From positions 806,001-870,000 of the forward strand of contig NZ_JACVMN010000001.1 in NCBI RefSeq assembly GCF_014698935.1: a stretch of DNA of 64,000 nt, given 5' to 3'. The first letter of the stretch is position 1. Each line of letters starts with the position of its first letter. Under the pieces are notes generated by a model. It was not told where the DNA came from and made no database searches. It saw only the letters and a list, made by a program, of their open reading frames with translations. A program made the translations under genes and the position numbers. The stretch comes from Flagellimonas sp. S3867. GTDB lineage: Bacteria; Bacteroidota; Bacteroidia; Flavobacteriales; Flavobacteriaceae. Below, piece after piece: positions 56,098-64,000 of the stretch.

Positions 56098-56685
56098 TCA
56101 GTGATTGGGTCTATTCAGTTTGCGGTGCAGTTTTTTCACTGCTTTTTTGGTAGTTTCCAAATCGAGGTTTTCGATACAAAAATCGGCCAACTCCATTTTT
56201 TCTGAGTCATCCATTTGGTTGTTCATACGACCCATAACTTCTTGTTCTGAGGTTGCATCCCTTTCCATCACCCGTTGTAGGCGAAGTTCTATCGGTGCGG
56301 TCACCAAAAGTACATGGTCATAATTGTCTTGTGCCCCATTTTCAAAAATCAAAGCAGTTTCTTGAATCACATAATTGGAGGTTTGGTCATCTACCCAATC
56401 CAAAAAATGCTTTCGCACCTCAGGATGTACAATATCATTCAATTGCTGTAAGAGGTCGGGATTGTTAAACACCCTGTTCGCAATATAACTTCTGTTCAAA
56501 TTTCCTTCAGAATAGGCTTTCTTGCCTAAAAGTGAGATAATGGACTTCTTTATCTTGCCGGACGAAATCATCAATTGCTTTGCTTCCTCATCCGAATCAT
56601 ACACTGGTACTTCCAATTCTCGGAACATATTAGCCACGGTACTTTTACCGCTTCCTATCCCACCTGTAAGTCCAACAACAATCAT
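56098..56685 (-). CDS. coaE: Dephospho-CoA kinase (CoaE)
   Basis: CoaE phosphorylates the 3'-hydroxyl of dephospho-CoA, the last step of CoA synthesis. The 195-residue protein has the P-loop GLTGGIGSGKST (about residues 5-16), YDSDEEAKQLM (about 30-40) and the lid and adenine regions (RVMERDATSEQEVMGRMNNQM). The 3' end of the preceding ybbR-like gene overlaps its start by four bases. It is one of three CoA pathway genes in the window, with panB and coaBC. Confidence 0.96.
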   Translation of the reverse strand: MIVVGLTGGIGSGKSTVANMFRELEVPVYDSDEEAKQLMISSGKIKKSIISLLGKKAYSEGNLNRSYIANRVFNNPDLLQQLNDIVHPEVRKHFLDWVDDQTSNYVIQETALIFENGAQDNYDHVLLVTAPIELRLQRVMERDATSEQEVMGRMNNQMDDSEKMELADFCIENLDLETTKKAVKKLHRKLNRPNH

Positions 56686-57638
56686 TTTTGCTCTAAAACA
56701 AAGTTAACCTTATTTTCAAGCAGTCTTACTCCATGGGATTTTTGCGGTTTCCGGATCAGCTGTAAAAAGAGGACATTATCATTGGAATTGGCAAGTTGCC
56801 CGTAATCGGCGACAACTTCAAAATCATCAGGATCCATGACCTTTAACTGCTCTATAGTTGCTTTGCAAAGCACTGAAATTGCTGCCGGGAAGGTTTTAAT
56901 ATTAAACCCCTCTGGTAAATTTATGACCGTTACAGGAACCTCAAATACCTTTTCGGAAAATCTGGCCACTTTTCCTGAAACATTTACCCGGCTTATTGAA
57001 AAAATACTATTGTTCATGCTCTTGGGGAACACTATCGGGATATCTTCTGAAAAATCGGAGGCGATGTTCCTCAACTGAACTTTTGAAGTAAATACTTGTT
57101 GCAGGGTATCAATTTCACTTGGTGGCCCCTTCACCAAAACTGTTTGGGGCTCAACAATTAACGCTCCCTCCAAAATGTAGTTTTGCTGAAATTGAATGTC
57201 TAAAGTGGCCTTTATGGGAACTTCTTTTGAAGCCACCTTATACAAATCAACAAACAGTTCATCTCTATATAGGTCGACCAATGAAATATTTTGGGAAAGC
57301 TGACTTTCAATTTGTTTTTTCAAGGCATCCTCGGTCAACGTGTACCTTTCATTTGCGTATACCGATTGGGACAAATCTATATTGATTTTTTTATTGAATA
57401 GATTGAAATAAAAATGCCGGAATCCGCTTGTTTTTATTTTTGCTTCAATGGTTTCTGCAGAATTGTTACCCAAAAGAAGCGTGTCGGGCAAGTTATTGTA
57501 ATAGAGGTTGAAGTTTGCCCTAGACTCATACGAATCCGATAGATTGCTTAAGAACCAAGCGAAAAATGAACATAATAAAAAAAGCGAAAACACCTTCACC
57601 TTTCTATTACTCGCCCTGGTCAATAGTTTTTTGAACAC
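56682..57638 (-). CDS. YbbR-like domain protein (CdaR-type), membrane anchored
   Basis: This 318-residue protein begins at GTG with an N-terminal membrane segment (about 16-32, VFSLFLLCSFFAWFLSNLS). The periplasmic part has YbbR-like beta domains (about residues 140-200 with LDIQFQQNYILEGALIVEPQTVLVKGPPSEIDTLQQVFTS, and 225-280). CdaR-type proteins regulate the c-di-AMP cyclase CdaA in other phyla, but in Bacteroidota the role is unproven. It lies between coaE and a glycosyltransferase and overlaps coaE by four bases. Confidence 0.88.
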   Translation of the reverse strand: MFKKLLTRASNRKVKVFSLFLLCSFFAWFLSNLSDSYESRANFNLYYNNLPDTLLLGNNSAETIEAKIKTSGFRHFYFNLFNKKINIDLSQSVYANERYTLTEDALKKQIESQLSQNISLVDLYRDELFVDLYKVASKEVPIKATLDIQFQQNYILEGALIVEPQTVLVKGPPSEIDTLQQVFTSKVQLRNIASDFSEDIPIVFPKSMNNSIFSISRVNVSGKVARFSEKVFEVPVTVINLPEGFNIKTFPAAISVLCKATIEQLKVMDPDDFEVVADYGQLANSNDNVLFLQLIRKPQKSHGVRLLENKVNFVLEQK

Positions 57639-57639
57639 C

Positions 57640-58647
57640 CTATCTTTTTTTAAAAAACAATTTTGGAAAAAGCTCCTCAGGTTCCTTGCTACTAAAATTA
57701 AGCAACATTGTCGATTTTAAAAAACCTATTCCATATCCAGTAAACTGGATTAGTGCAGCAAAAATTGCAAGAAAAGCAACTTTAATATTTTTCGTGTTGG
57801 CCAATGCATCAACAAATAGCATAAAAAAGTACGCGCTATACAAGAGCATTGGTATAACACTCCCTATTAGCAATAGCACTAATGCCGAGCAAAGTCCAAT
57901 AATAAACACCGTGGGAAACCAATACGTAATTTTCGCTGTTCCTGGGTGCCATTTGTTCAATATAGGTCGTACCCTTCCAAACTTATTGACCTGAATGTAG
58001 AACTTGTTCCAATCAATCCGCCTTTTATGGTAGACAAAGGCTTTTGGGAACAATCTAGAACCATACCCGGCCTTCCAAATACGAAATGTAAGGTCGGGGT
58101 CCTCTCCTGGATGAATTCGACCAAAACCACCTGCTTTTTCAAATGCTTCTTTTGAAATTCCCATATTGAAACTGCGAGGCTGGAATTTGCCGACAGACTT
58201 TTTTCCACCCCGAATACCTCCGGTCGTAAAAAACGATGTCATTACGTAGTTAATGGCCTTCTGAACCGTGGTAAAGGATTCATCCGCAGCATCCGGTCCT
58301 CCAAAACAATGTACGAAGTCATTTCTCAACTCTTTTTCGACTTCTGAAAGGTATTGCTTGGGTAGAATACAGTCTGAATCCAGAATGATAAAATAGTTCC
58401 CTTTGGCTTTTTGCATTCCGAAATTTCTGGAATCTCCTGGCCCTGAATTCGATTTAAAATAATAGGAAACCTGTAACTTTTCCTGAAATTGGTTTACAAT
58501 CCCTTCTGAGCTTTCACTCGAACCATCCTCAACAATAACAACTTCAAAATTTTGGTTTGAAGTTTGTAAACAAAGGCTTTCCAACAATTCCCGTATTTCT
58601 TCAGGCCTGTTGTACACCGGTACGATTATGGATATTTTCAATTCCAT
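57640..58647 (-). CDS. Family 2 glycosyltransferase, membrane associated
   Basis: This 335-residue protein has an N-terminal GT-A fold of the GT2 family (IIVPVYNRPEEIRELLESL, VVIVEDGSS, FIILDSDCILP with a DxD-type motif, and GGFGRIHPGEDPDLTFR as acceptor site). Two to three hydrophobic segments lie at about 240-310. It likely transfers a sugar to a lipid or glycan at the inner membrane. It is separated by one base from the ybbR-like gene, so they are in one operon. Confidence 0.92.
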   Translation of the reverse strand: MELKISIIVPVYNRPEEIRELLESLCLQTSNQNFEVVIVEDGSSESSEGIVNQFQEKLQVSYYFKSNSGPGDSRNFGMQKAKGNYFIILDSDCILPKQYLSEVEKELRNDFVHCFGGPDAADESFTTVQKAINYVMTSFFTTGGIRGGKKSVGKFQPRSFNMGISKEAFEKAGGFGRIHPGEDPDLTFRIWKAGYGSRLFPKAFVYHKRRIDWNKFYIQVNKFGRVRPILNKWHPGTAKITYWFPTVFIIGLCSALVLLLIGSVIPMLLYSAYFFMLFVDALANTKNIKVAFLAIFAALIQFTGYGIGFLKSTMLLNFSSKEPEELFPKLFFKKR

Positions 58648-58655
58648 TTAGAAAC

Positions 58656-58687
58656 ACAAAAGCCATCCTTTAAAGGATGGCTTTTGT
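58656..58687 (-). terminator. Terminator-like perfect hairpin after fabI
   Basis: ACAAAAGCCATCC and GGATGGCTTTTGT are perfectly complementary over 13 bases around a TTTAAA loop. On the minus strand it follows the fabI stop and ends with TTTTGT. It separates fabI from the glycosyltransferase operon. Confidence 0.8.
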
Positions 58688-58702
58688 AATTATTTCTTTT
58701 GA

Positions 58703-59515
58703 TTATTCACTGAACTCATCAATAACTTCTTGACTTACACCGGTATTGGAGAACCCGCCATCGTGAAATAGGTTCTGCATGGTTACCTTTCGGGTCAAAT
58801 CGGAAAACAAACTAATGGTATAATCCGCGCAATCCGCTGCTGAAGCGTTGCCCAGGGGTGACATCTTCTCTGCATAATTGATAAATCCGCCGAAGCCTTT
58901 TACACCTTGTCCAGCGGTAGTTGGAGTCGGTGATTGGGAAATGGTATTTACCCTTACCTTCTTTTCTTTACCGAAGAAGTATCCGAAACTACGCGCAACC
59001 GATTCCAAATAAGCCTTGTTATCGGCCATATCGTTGTAATCTGGGAAGGTTCGCTGTGCTGCCATATAGGTCAGGGCCACAATGCTGCCCCAATTGTTCA
59101 TGGCATCGGCCTTGAAAAGGGTTTGCATCACTTTATGAAATGAAAGTGCCGACACATCCCAACCCTTAGTGGTGAAATCATATTTTTCATCTGTATATGC
59201 TCTTCCTTTTCTCACATTGACAGACATTCCGATGGAATGCAGCACAAAATCCAATTTCCCACCTAGGATTTCCATGGATTTTTCGACCAAATTTTGCAAA
59301 TCTTCTTCGTTGGTAGCATCTGCTGGAATAATCTCAGAGCCTGTTTTTGCGGCCAACTCATTTATTTGTCCCATTCGCATTGCAATGGGTGCGTTGGTAA
59401 GCACAAATGTACCTCCCTCTTCATGTACGCGCTCGGCTGTTTTCCAAGCGATGGAATTTTCATCCAAGGCTCCGAAAATAATTCCTTTTTTACCTTTTAA
59501 AAGATTATATGCCAT
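58703..59515 (-). CDS. fabI: Enoyl-[acyl-carrier-protein] reductase (FabI)
   Basis: FabI reduces enoyl-ACP with NADH in fatty acid elongation. The 270-residue protein is an SDR with the FabI-type nucleotide site GIIFGALDENSIAWKTAE (about residues 9-26), the SIG motif VLHSIGMS, and the active site around TYMAAQRTFPDYNDMADNKA (Tyr about 157, Lys about 164). The substrate loop reads SQSPTPTTAGQGV, typical of Bacteroidota FabI. The start is ATG at 59515 (MAYNLLKGKKG); an upstream start would add nine residues. A TATCTTTG element lies 25 bases upstream. Confidence 0.94.
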   Translation of the reverse strand: MAYNLLKGKKGIIFGALDENSIAWKTAERVHEEGGTFVLTNAPIAMRMGQINELAAKTGSEIIPADATNEEDLQNLVEKSMEILGGKLDFVLHSIGMSVNVRKGRAYTDEKYDFTTKGWDVSALSFHKVMQTLFKADAMNNWGSIVALTYMAAQRTFPDYNDMADNKAYLESVARSFGYFFGKEKKVRVNTISQSPTPTTAGQGVKGFGGFINYAEKMSPLGNASAADCADYTISLFSDLTRKVTMQNLFHDGGFSNTGVSQEVIDEFSE

Positions 59516-59539
59516 AGTGTATATCGTTGGTTTTGCCGA

Positions 59540-59547
59540 CAAAGATA
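59540..59547 (-). promoter_or_regulatory. Predicted -7 element upstream of fabI
   Basis: The complement reads TATCTTTG, a full match to TAnnTTTG, but no TTG at the expected -33 position was found. It is a tentative promoter call. Confidence 0.35.
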
Positions 59548-59602
59548 TTTATTCTTATCGAGTTTTACATTTTTGATTTTAGGGTGTGAAACAAAAGCGA
59601 CA

Positions 59603-61255
59603 TTATTGCAATAATTGCCTGGCATGGGCCAATGCTGATTCTGATAATGCTTTGCCACCAAGCATTTCGGCCAACTCGCCTATCCGCTCTTCTGGATTCA
59701 GTTTTTTCATTCGTGTGGTGGTCCCCTCAGCACTCTCTTCTTTAAAAACCTTAAACTGTTGTTTTCCTTTTGAGGCCACTTGGGGTAGATGTGTAATTGA
59801 AAAAACCTGCATGGTACTGCCCATTTGTTGCATAATCTCGCCCATTCGGTTGGAAATCTCGCCAGAAACTCCAGTGTCGATTTCATCAAACATCATGGTA
59901 GGCAGCTGTTCGTATGCTGCTAGTATGGATTTTATGGTCAGCATAATACGAGAAAGTTCCCCTCCTGAAGCTACTTTCTTCAACTCGCCGTAATCGGAGC
60001 CTTTGTTCGCAGAAAATAAAAAGCTAAAATCATCATTTCCATTGGACTTAAAGTTTTCGGATGGACTCACTTCGATATTGAATGTTGCCGAAGGCATGCC
60101 CAATCCGTACAGACTATCTTGGAGCATTTTCTTCAATTTAGGAATTACGGATTTTCGGGCACTTGTTATTTTAGATGCCCAATTTTCAACTTGATTCCTG
60201 ATTTTGGCAACCTCGGATTCCTTTTCCTTTATTTTGGTATCAATGTTTGCAACCGTATCCACTTTCTGGGAAAGCTCATTTCTAATGTCAATGAGTTCCA
60301 CAACCGATGCAACTTGATGCTTTTTCTGAAGGTCATACAGTTGTTGCAGCTTTCCATTTACCACATGTAAGCGTTCTGGGTCTGCCTCTACCCCATCCTT
60401 TATATTTTCCAATTCACCAGACACATCGTCCATCTCCACCAGCACAGATTGCACACGCTGATTCAATGCTTCATATTCCTGCCCATATTCTGATAGGTTT
60501 TGAAAGATTTGTTTAAGGTTGGCAAAACGGCCCATCAGTCCCATTTGCTCATCATTCAACACTTGATGCCCTTGTGACAGCAATTCCAAAATATTCTCCA
60601 CATTACTCAACTGTCCGTATTCCACTTCCAGCTCTTCCTGCATTCCTTCCATTAAGGAAGCGGCCTCCAACTCCTGTAACAAAAAACTGTTGTAATCATG
60701 CTCCTTTGTGGAACTTGATTGAAAATCCAACAATTCTTGTAATTGGTTCGATGCGGTTTTAAAAAGGTTTAAATGTTCGCTGTACTTTTCGAGGTTTCCT
60801 TGGTTACCTGCTAAGGCATCCACAACTTTCAATTGAAAATCATTCTCGGTCAATTGCAGGGTTTGGTGCTGCGAGTGCACATCTATCAATTGATTTCCAA
60901 GCTGTTTTAAAATATCTAGGGTGACTGGGGAATCGTTCACAAAAGCTCTTGATTTGCCGCTTGGCAAAATTTCTCTTCGAAGAATTGTGCTATCCTCATA
61001 ATCGAGGTCGTTTTTTTCAAAAAAATCGTTCAACTTATATTTTGAAACCCCAAATTCTGCTTCTATGATACATTTCTGCCCCTTGTTTTTAAGAGAAGAA
61101 AGGTCAGCTCGCTTCCCAAGTACCAAGGAAAGCCCTCCCAGTAAAATGGACTTACCCGCCCCTGTCTCGCCAGTTATGGTGGTAAAGCCGTCTGAAAACG
61201 AAACGTTCACGTCGTCAATCAGGGCATAATTCCGAATTGAAAGATTTGTAAGCAA
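59603..61255 (-). CDS. recN: DNA repair protein RecN
   Basis: RecN is an SMC-like ATPase that acts at DNA double-strand breaks. The 550-residue protein has the Walker A motif ITGETGAGKSILLGGLSLVLG (about 29-49), a long central coiled coil (about 160-380), and a C-terminal ATPase half with KKVASGGELSRIMLTIKSIL and MMFDEIDTGVSGE (Walker B). Length is normal. The gene stands between fabI and porD on the minus strand. No LexA box was identified. Confidence 0.97.
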   Translation of the reverse strand: MLTNLSIRNYALIDDVNVSFSDGFTTITGETGAGKSILLGGLSLVLGKRADLSSLKNKGQKCIIEAEFGVSKYKLNDFFEKNDLDYEDSTILRREILPSGKSRAFVNDSPVTLDILKQLGNQLIDVHSQHQTLQLTENDFQLKVVDALAGNQGNLEKYSEHLNLFKTASNQLQELLDFQSSSTKEHDYNSFLLQELEAASLMEGMQEELEVEYGQLSNVENILELLSQGHQVLNDEQMGLMGRFANLKQIFQNLSEYGQEYEALNQRVQSVLVEMDDVSGELENIKDGVEADPERLHVVNGKLQQLYDLQKKHQVASVVELIDIRNELSQKVDTVANIDTKIKEKESEVAKIRNQVENWASKITSARKSVIPKLKKMLQDSLYGLGMPSATFNIEVSPSENFKSNGNDDFSFLFSANKGSDYGELKKVASGGELSRIMLTIKSILAAYEQLPTMMFDEIDTGVSGEISNRMGEIMQQMGSTMQVFSITHLPQVASKGKQQFKVFKEESAEGTTTRMKKLNPEERIGELAEMLGGKALSESALAHARQLLQ

Positions 61256-61301
61256 TGCTGAAGATTTTCCCCGTAAATATAAATCTCTTTGGAGAAATGG
61301 G

Positions 61302-62192
61302 CTAGTATTTTATCTCGTTCCATGTGCTGGAATAGAAAGGCGCCACTTTATTGAGTGTTTCCTTGAGCTTCACCACATCGATTTTTGGGCCATCAGAGAA
61401 GACATTTCTGATTTCTTCGGATTTTGCATCAAAGAAGGTCTGAATTAAAAAAGCGTTGGGCCTTCTTTTGATAAGAGTCTCGAACAAACGCAGGCTACCT
61501 GCAATGATTTGCTTGCCCGTGCTATTATTATCTCCCAAAATATCCAGTCCTTTTCTATGGTAATTGTACATGGCTATGCGATATTCCCTAAATGAATTAC
61601 TCAAGAGATTATCCACTAGTTCAAAACGACTTCGTTGTCCTGTTTCCTGATTCCACCCTGAAAAATTTGACCCTTGGGCTTGGGCAACGATATTTTGTGC
61701 CTGCCGATACATTTCATCACCACCTTCCAATGAAAAGGTGTCTGCATCCAAACCTAGAATCACGTAGACATAGTATGAAACAACTGCCACCAAATTGGAA
61801 CTGAATGCATTTTCGTTATAGGCCAAGGGCTGAAATTCCTGATATTGAAAGTTAAAAACATCATCTTTATAATTAAAGATGGGGCTTTCATATGAAGTAT
61901 TGTAAACGGGTCTTGATGATTGGATTTGGATATTCGCCTCGAAACGGTCAGATTCATATTGGGTGACCGTAATGAACATCCGTGCATTTACCCTCTCGTT
62001 ATCTCTATAGGTCCGATTGGTCCATTTGTTTTTGTTCACAAAGTCATTCAGTGAACGCTCGAGTGTCTTAAAAATCTGCTGGTTGGTCTGACTTACCTGA
62101 TCTGAATTGACCGTGATGGTGCAATTCATTTCTTGGGCAAATATTGCCTGCGAAAATGATAGAAAAAAAACGACGATTAAAAGGTTACGCAT
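61302..62192 (-). CDS. porD: Type IX secretion system protein PorD (DUF4835 family)
   Basis: This 296-residue protein has a signal peptide (LIVVFFLSFSQAIFAQ). The remaining sequence matches the DUF4835 family (MNCTITVNSDQVSQTNQQIFKTLERSLNDFVNKNKW, and RPVYNTSYESPIFNYKDDVFNFQYQEFQPLAYNENAFSSNLVAVVSYYVYVILGLDADTFS), also named PorD and linked to type IX secretion in Porphyromonas. It is likely periplasmic. It overlaps coaBC by eight bases, so the two genes are translationally coupled. Confidence 0.92.
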   Translation of the reverse strand: MRNLLIVVFFLSFSQAIFAQEMNCTITVNSDQVSQTNQQIFKTLERSLNDFVNKNKWTNRTYRDNERVNARMFITVTQYESDRFEANIQIQSSRPVYNTSYESPIFNYKDDVFNFQYQEFQPLAYNENAFSSNLVAVVSYYVYVILGLDADTFSLEGGDEMYRQAQNIVAQAQGSNFSGWNQETGQRSRFELVDNLLSNSFREYRIAMYNYHRKGLDILGDNNSTGKQIIAGSLRLFETLIKRRPNAFLIQTFFDAKSEEIRNVFSDGPKIDVVKLKETLNKVAPFYSSTWNEIKY

Positions 62193-63393
62193 GGACTCTG
62201 GCGATAATTTCTTCCCAAATATCGGAAGCCACTTCGGGCTTCGTCTTCAAACCAAACGTTTTTATATCCAAATTCTTATCAATAAAAGTAATTTTATTGG
62301 TGTTTCCCCCAAAGCCTGCACCCTCGTCCTTCAAGGAATTAAGAATTATGGCATCCAAGTTTTTCCGTTGTAGTTTTCCCTTGGCGTTTTCCAGTTCATT
62401 TTCGGTTTCCAAGGCGAAGCCCACTAAAAATTGAGTGGTTTTTTTCTCTCCTAATGAAAACAGGATGTCGGGATTACGTTCCAGTTCAATTTGCAAATCC
62501 CCTTCCTTCTTTTTGATTTTTTCGGTGGCCACGTGTTTGGGACGGTAGTCGGCAACTGCAGCTGCGCAGATTGCAATAGCAACATCTTCATAATGTTTGA
62601 GGCAAGCATCGAACATTTCTTGGGCAGAAGTTATTCTAATCAAATTGATAGTACTGTTTTCCGATACACTTAAATTGGAAGGTCCGGAAACCAAAATCAC
62701 GTGCGCTCCTAATTTCGCAGCCTGTTTTGCCAATTCAAAGCCCATGGTTCCGGAAGAGCGGTTCCCCAAAAAACGGACCGGGTCAATTGCTTCGTGAGTG
62801 GGGCCAGCCGTAATCAGTACCTTTTTTCCACTCAATGGAAGGTCTTTGCTTAAATCCTCTCGAAGAAATTCTACAATGGTCTCAGGTTCTGCCATCCGTC
62901 CTTCTCCGTGAAGTCCACTGGCCAATTCGCCAGATTCTGCAGGAATCATGATGTTTCCAAAAGACTCCAATTTGTCAAACGATACTTTGGTCGATGGGTG
63001 CTTGTACATATCCAAATCCATAGCCGGGGCAAAATATACCGGACATTTCGCCGATAGGTATGTAGCCATTAACAGATTATCGCAGGTGCCGTGTGCCATT
63101 TTGGAAAGCGTATTGGCCGTAGCCGGAGCAACAATCATTAAATCGGCCCATAGCCCAAGTTCTACATGATTGTTCCAAGACAAACTTCCGTCTTCCTGGT
63201 TGACAAAATCTGTCAGCACCGGATTTTTGGAAAGTGTAGATAGTGTAAGGGGGGAAACAAAAGAGCTGGCACTTTGGGTCATTACTACTTTGACCTGAGC
63301 ACCAGCTTTTATCAAAAGCCTAACAAGAAACGTTGTCTTATACGCGGCGATTCCTCCTGTAATACCCAAAAGGATGTTTTTACCGCTAAGCAT
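62185..63393 (-). CDS. coaBC: Phosphopantothenoylcysteine synthetase/decarboxylase (CoaBC)
   Basis: CoaBC makes 4'-phosphopantetheine from phosphopantothenate and cysteine in two steps. The 402-residue protein has the CoaC flavoprotein half (GITGGIAAYKTTFLVRLL, about 8-25, the NHVELGLWADL histidine, and the decarboxylase PAMDLDMY motif at about 122-129) and the CoaB half (ITAGPTHEAIDPVRFLGNRSSGTMG, about 193-217, with the NRSSG loop and later KIKKKEGDLQIELERNPDIL). It is in a row with rpoZ-like, bamD and porD genes. Confidence 0.97.
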   Translation of the reverse strand: MLSGKNILLGITGGIAAYKTTFLVRLLIKAGAQVKVVMTQSASSFVSPLTLSTLSKNPVLTDFVNQEDGSLSWNNHVELGLWADLMIVAPATANTLSKMAHGTCDNLLMATYLSAKCPVYFAPAMDLDMYKHPSTKVSFDKLESFGNIMIPAESGELASGLHGEGRMAEPETIVEFLREDLSKDLPLSGKKVLITAGPTHEAIDPVRFLGNRSSGTMGFELAKQAAKLGAHVILVSGPSNLSVSENSTINLIRITSAQEMFDACLKHYEDVAIAICAAAVADYRPKHVATEKIKKKEGDLQIELERNPDILFSLGEKKTTQFLVGFALETENELENAKGKLQRKNLDAIILNSLKDEGAGFGGNTNKITFIDKNLDIKTFGLKTKPEVASDIWEEIIARVHA

Positions 63394-63396
63394 TTC

Positions 63397-63723
63397 CTAG
63401 GCGTCTTTCTCTGTGTTTCTGTAATAGATTTTGTCTTCCAACCACTCCAATACCGCCAAAGCGTGTGGTTTTGGAAGTTTTTCGTAGAATTTGGAAACTT
63501 CAATCTGCTCTTTGTTTTCAAAGACCTCTTCCAAACTATCACTATAGGTTGCAAATTCTTCCAATTTTTCCAACAATTCCTTTTTAATTTCAGAATTGAT
63601 TTGGATAGCACGTTTTGAGGCTATTGAAATAGCTTCGTAAATGTTATCAGTTTTTTCATCGAACTCGTTCCTGTTATGGGTAACCGTAGAAACGGGTGCT
63701 TTGGTATTTTTCAAATCTTGCAT
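63397..63723 (-). CDS. rpoZ: RNA polymerase omega-subunit-like protein
   Basis: This 108-residue protein is the flavobacterial omega-like protein next to coaBC, with TDNIYEAISIASKRAIQINSEIKKELLEKLEEF, where NIYEAISIASKRAIQI is the omega signature helix. It is longer than many omega proteins, with a C-terminal helical tail (KLPKPHALAVLEWLEDKIYYR). It helps assembly of RNA polymerase. The gene lies three bases upstream of coaBC and 20 bases after bamD. Confidence 0.82.
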   Translation of the reverse strand: MQDLKNTKAPVSTVTHNRNEFDEKTDNIYEAISIASKRAIQINSEIKKELLEKLEEFATYSDSLEEVFENKEQIEVSKFYEKLPKPHALAVLEWLEDKIYYRNTEKDA

Positions 63724-63743
63724 GGACTGCGTGTTTAAACTAT

Positions 63744-64000
63744 TTATTTGGAATTGGAATATTCTCCCAACTCCTTTTGGATTCTGCTGGATAAGTTGTC
63801 AGCTTTCTTTTTAAATTTTGTATCTGGAAAATAACGTAAGAGATTATTATATGAGGCCTGCGCATCTTCCAAACGTTCTTTTCTTTTACTCTCTACACTG
63901 TTAATGGCCAGATTAGCTGTGGCCTCTATTCGATAATATAAGGCTTCTTCTCTATAAACAGAACCAGGATTGTCAGAGATAAAATTGTCCAAAGCAGTGA
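63744..64000 (-). CDS. bamD: Outer-membrane assembly lipoprotein BamD, C-terminal part
   Basis: The window ends inside this gene; only the C-terminal 84 residues are visible, starting in the frame TALDNFISDNPGSVYREEA. The remaining sequence, YYRIEATANLAINSVESKRKERL and ASYNNLLRYFPDTKFKKKADNL, matches the last TPR units of BamD in Flavobacteria. BamD is the outer-membrane lipoprotein of the beta-barrel assembly complex. The N-terminus and lipobox lie beyond the window. The neighbouring omega-like and coaBC genes support this call. Confidence 0.87.
   Translation of the reverse strand, partial: TALDNFISDNPGSVYREEALYYRIEATANLAINSVESKRKERLEDAQASYNNLLRYFPDTKFKKKADNLSSRIQKELGEYSNSK

Overview
The window looks like chromosomal DNA of a marine-type Flavobacteriaceae (phylum Bacteroidota), probably close to the Muricauda/Allomuricauda/Flagellimonas group; the genus is an inference from protein style, not a search. 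Supporting signs are the Bacteroidota-type promoters (TTG, about 20 bases, TAnnTTTG) with no obvious Shine-Dalgarno sequences, many Cys-lipoproteins, type IX secretion parts (PorD, a PorP/SprF-like protein), a YtxJ-type bacilliredoxin, and the block bamD - omega-like rpoZ - coaBC - porD - recN - fabI - GT2 - ybbR - coaE - two-component pair. No IS element, CRISPR array, prophage, tRNA or rRNA was seen. Coding density is high, and many convergent gene pairs touch or overlap at their stop codons.

Layout. 1-4.3 kb: end of a VF530-type gene, a TPR protein with a SCO-family copper/thiol protein, an NTF2-like protein and panB. 4.3-13.3 kb: a pseudouridine synthase, a conserved helical protein, leuAB, a TlpA-like lipoprotein, pheT and a fasciclin protein. 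13.5-17.3 kb: a membrane protein, a BspA-like surface lipoprotein and an ABC-F ATPase, with a second copy of the ABC-F 3' end stranded on the far side of the lipoprotein gene. 17.4-24.1 kb: a thioredoxin-fold lipoprotein without CxxC, fructose-6-phosphate aldolase/transaldolase, an SDR, the SRP RNA gene, glutaminyl cyclase, a thioesterase and a beta-helix-like lipoprotein. 24.2-29.3 kb: a signalling block with a LytTR protein carrying a degenerate receiver, two tiny lipoproteins, a TPR histidine kinase, a NarL-type response regulator and an unknown protein. 29.3-35.3 kb: glyA, a lipoprotein behind a good sigma-54-like promoter, ytxJ and clpB.

35.4-42.3 kb is the most accessory-looking part: a TetR regulator, a beta-propeller gene, a diverged copy of the TetR 3' end, an AraC regulator with membrane segments, an NHL lipoprotein, a PD40 protein and a PorP/SprF-SPOR protein. 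42.4-53.7 kb is mostly housekeeping: smpB, pcm, an oxidoreductase, 3-hydroxybutyryl-CoA dehydrogenase, DUF1015, a YggS-type PLP protein, then a tightly overlapping run of exonuclease/GIY-YIG nuclease, K+ channel, miaA, gluconokinase and gluconate permease. 53.7-64 kb is a minus-strand block for signalling, CoA synthesis, envelope, fatty acid synthesis, DNA repair and outer-membrane assembly, running off the window inside bamD.

The most interesting unexplained signal is a structural pattern seen twice. At 14.2-15.7 kb and at 35.9-37.4 kb, a single accessory-type gene lies between an intact gene and a second, diverged copy of that gene's last codons, in the same orientation and polarity (intact gene, cargo, orphan 3' end). 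This is what integration at a gene's 3' end that regenerates the reading frame would leave, yet no integrase or transposase is visible. The second candidate of note is the 24.3-29.3 kb signalling block with its tiny lipoproteins and periplasmic TPR sensor kinase.
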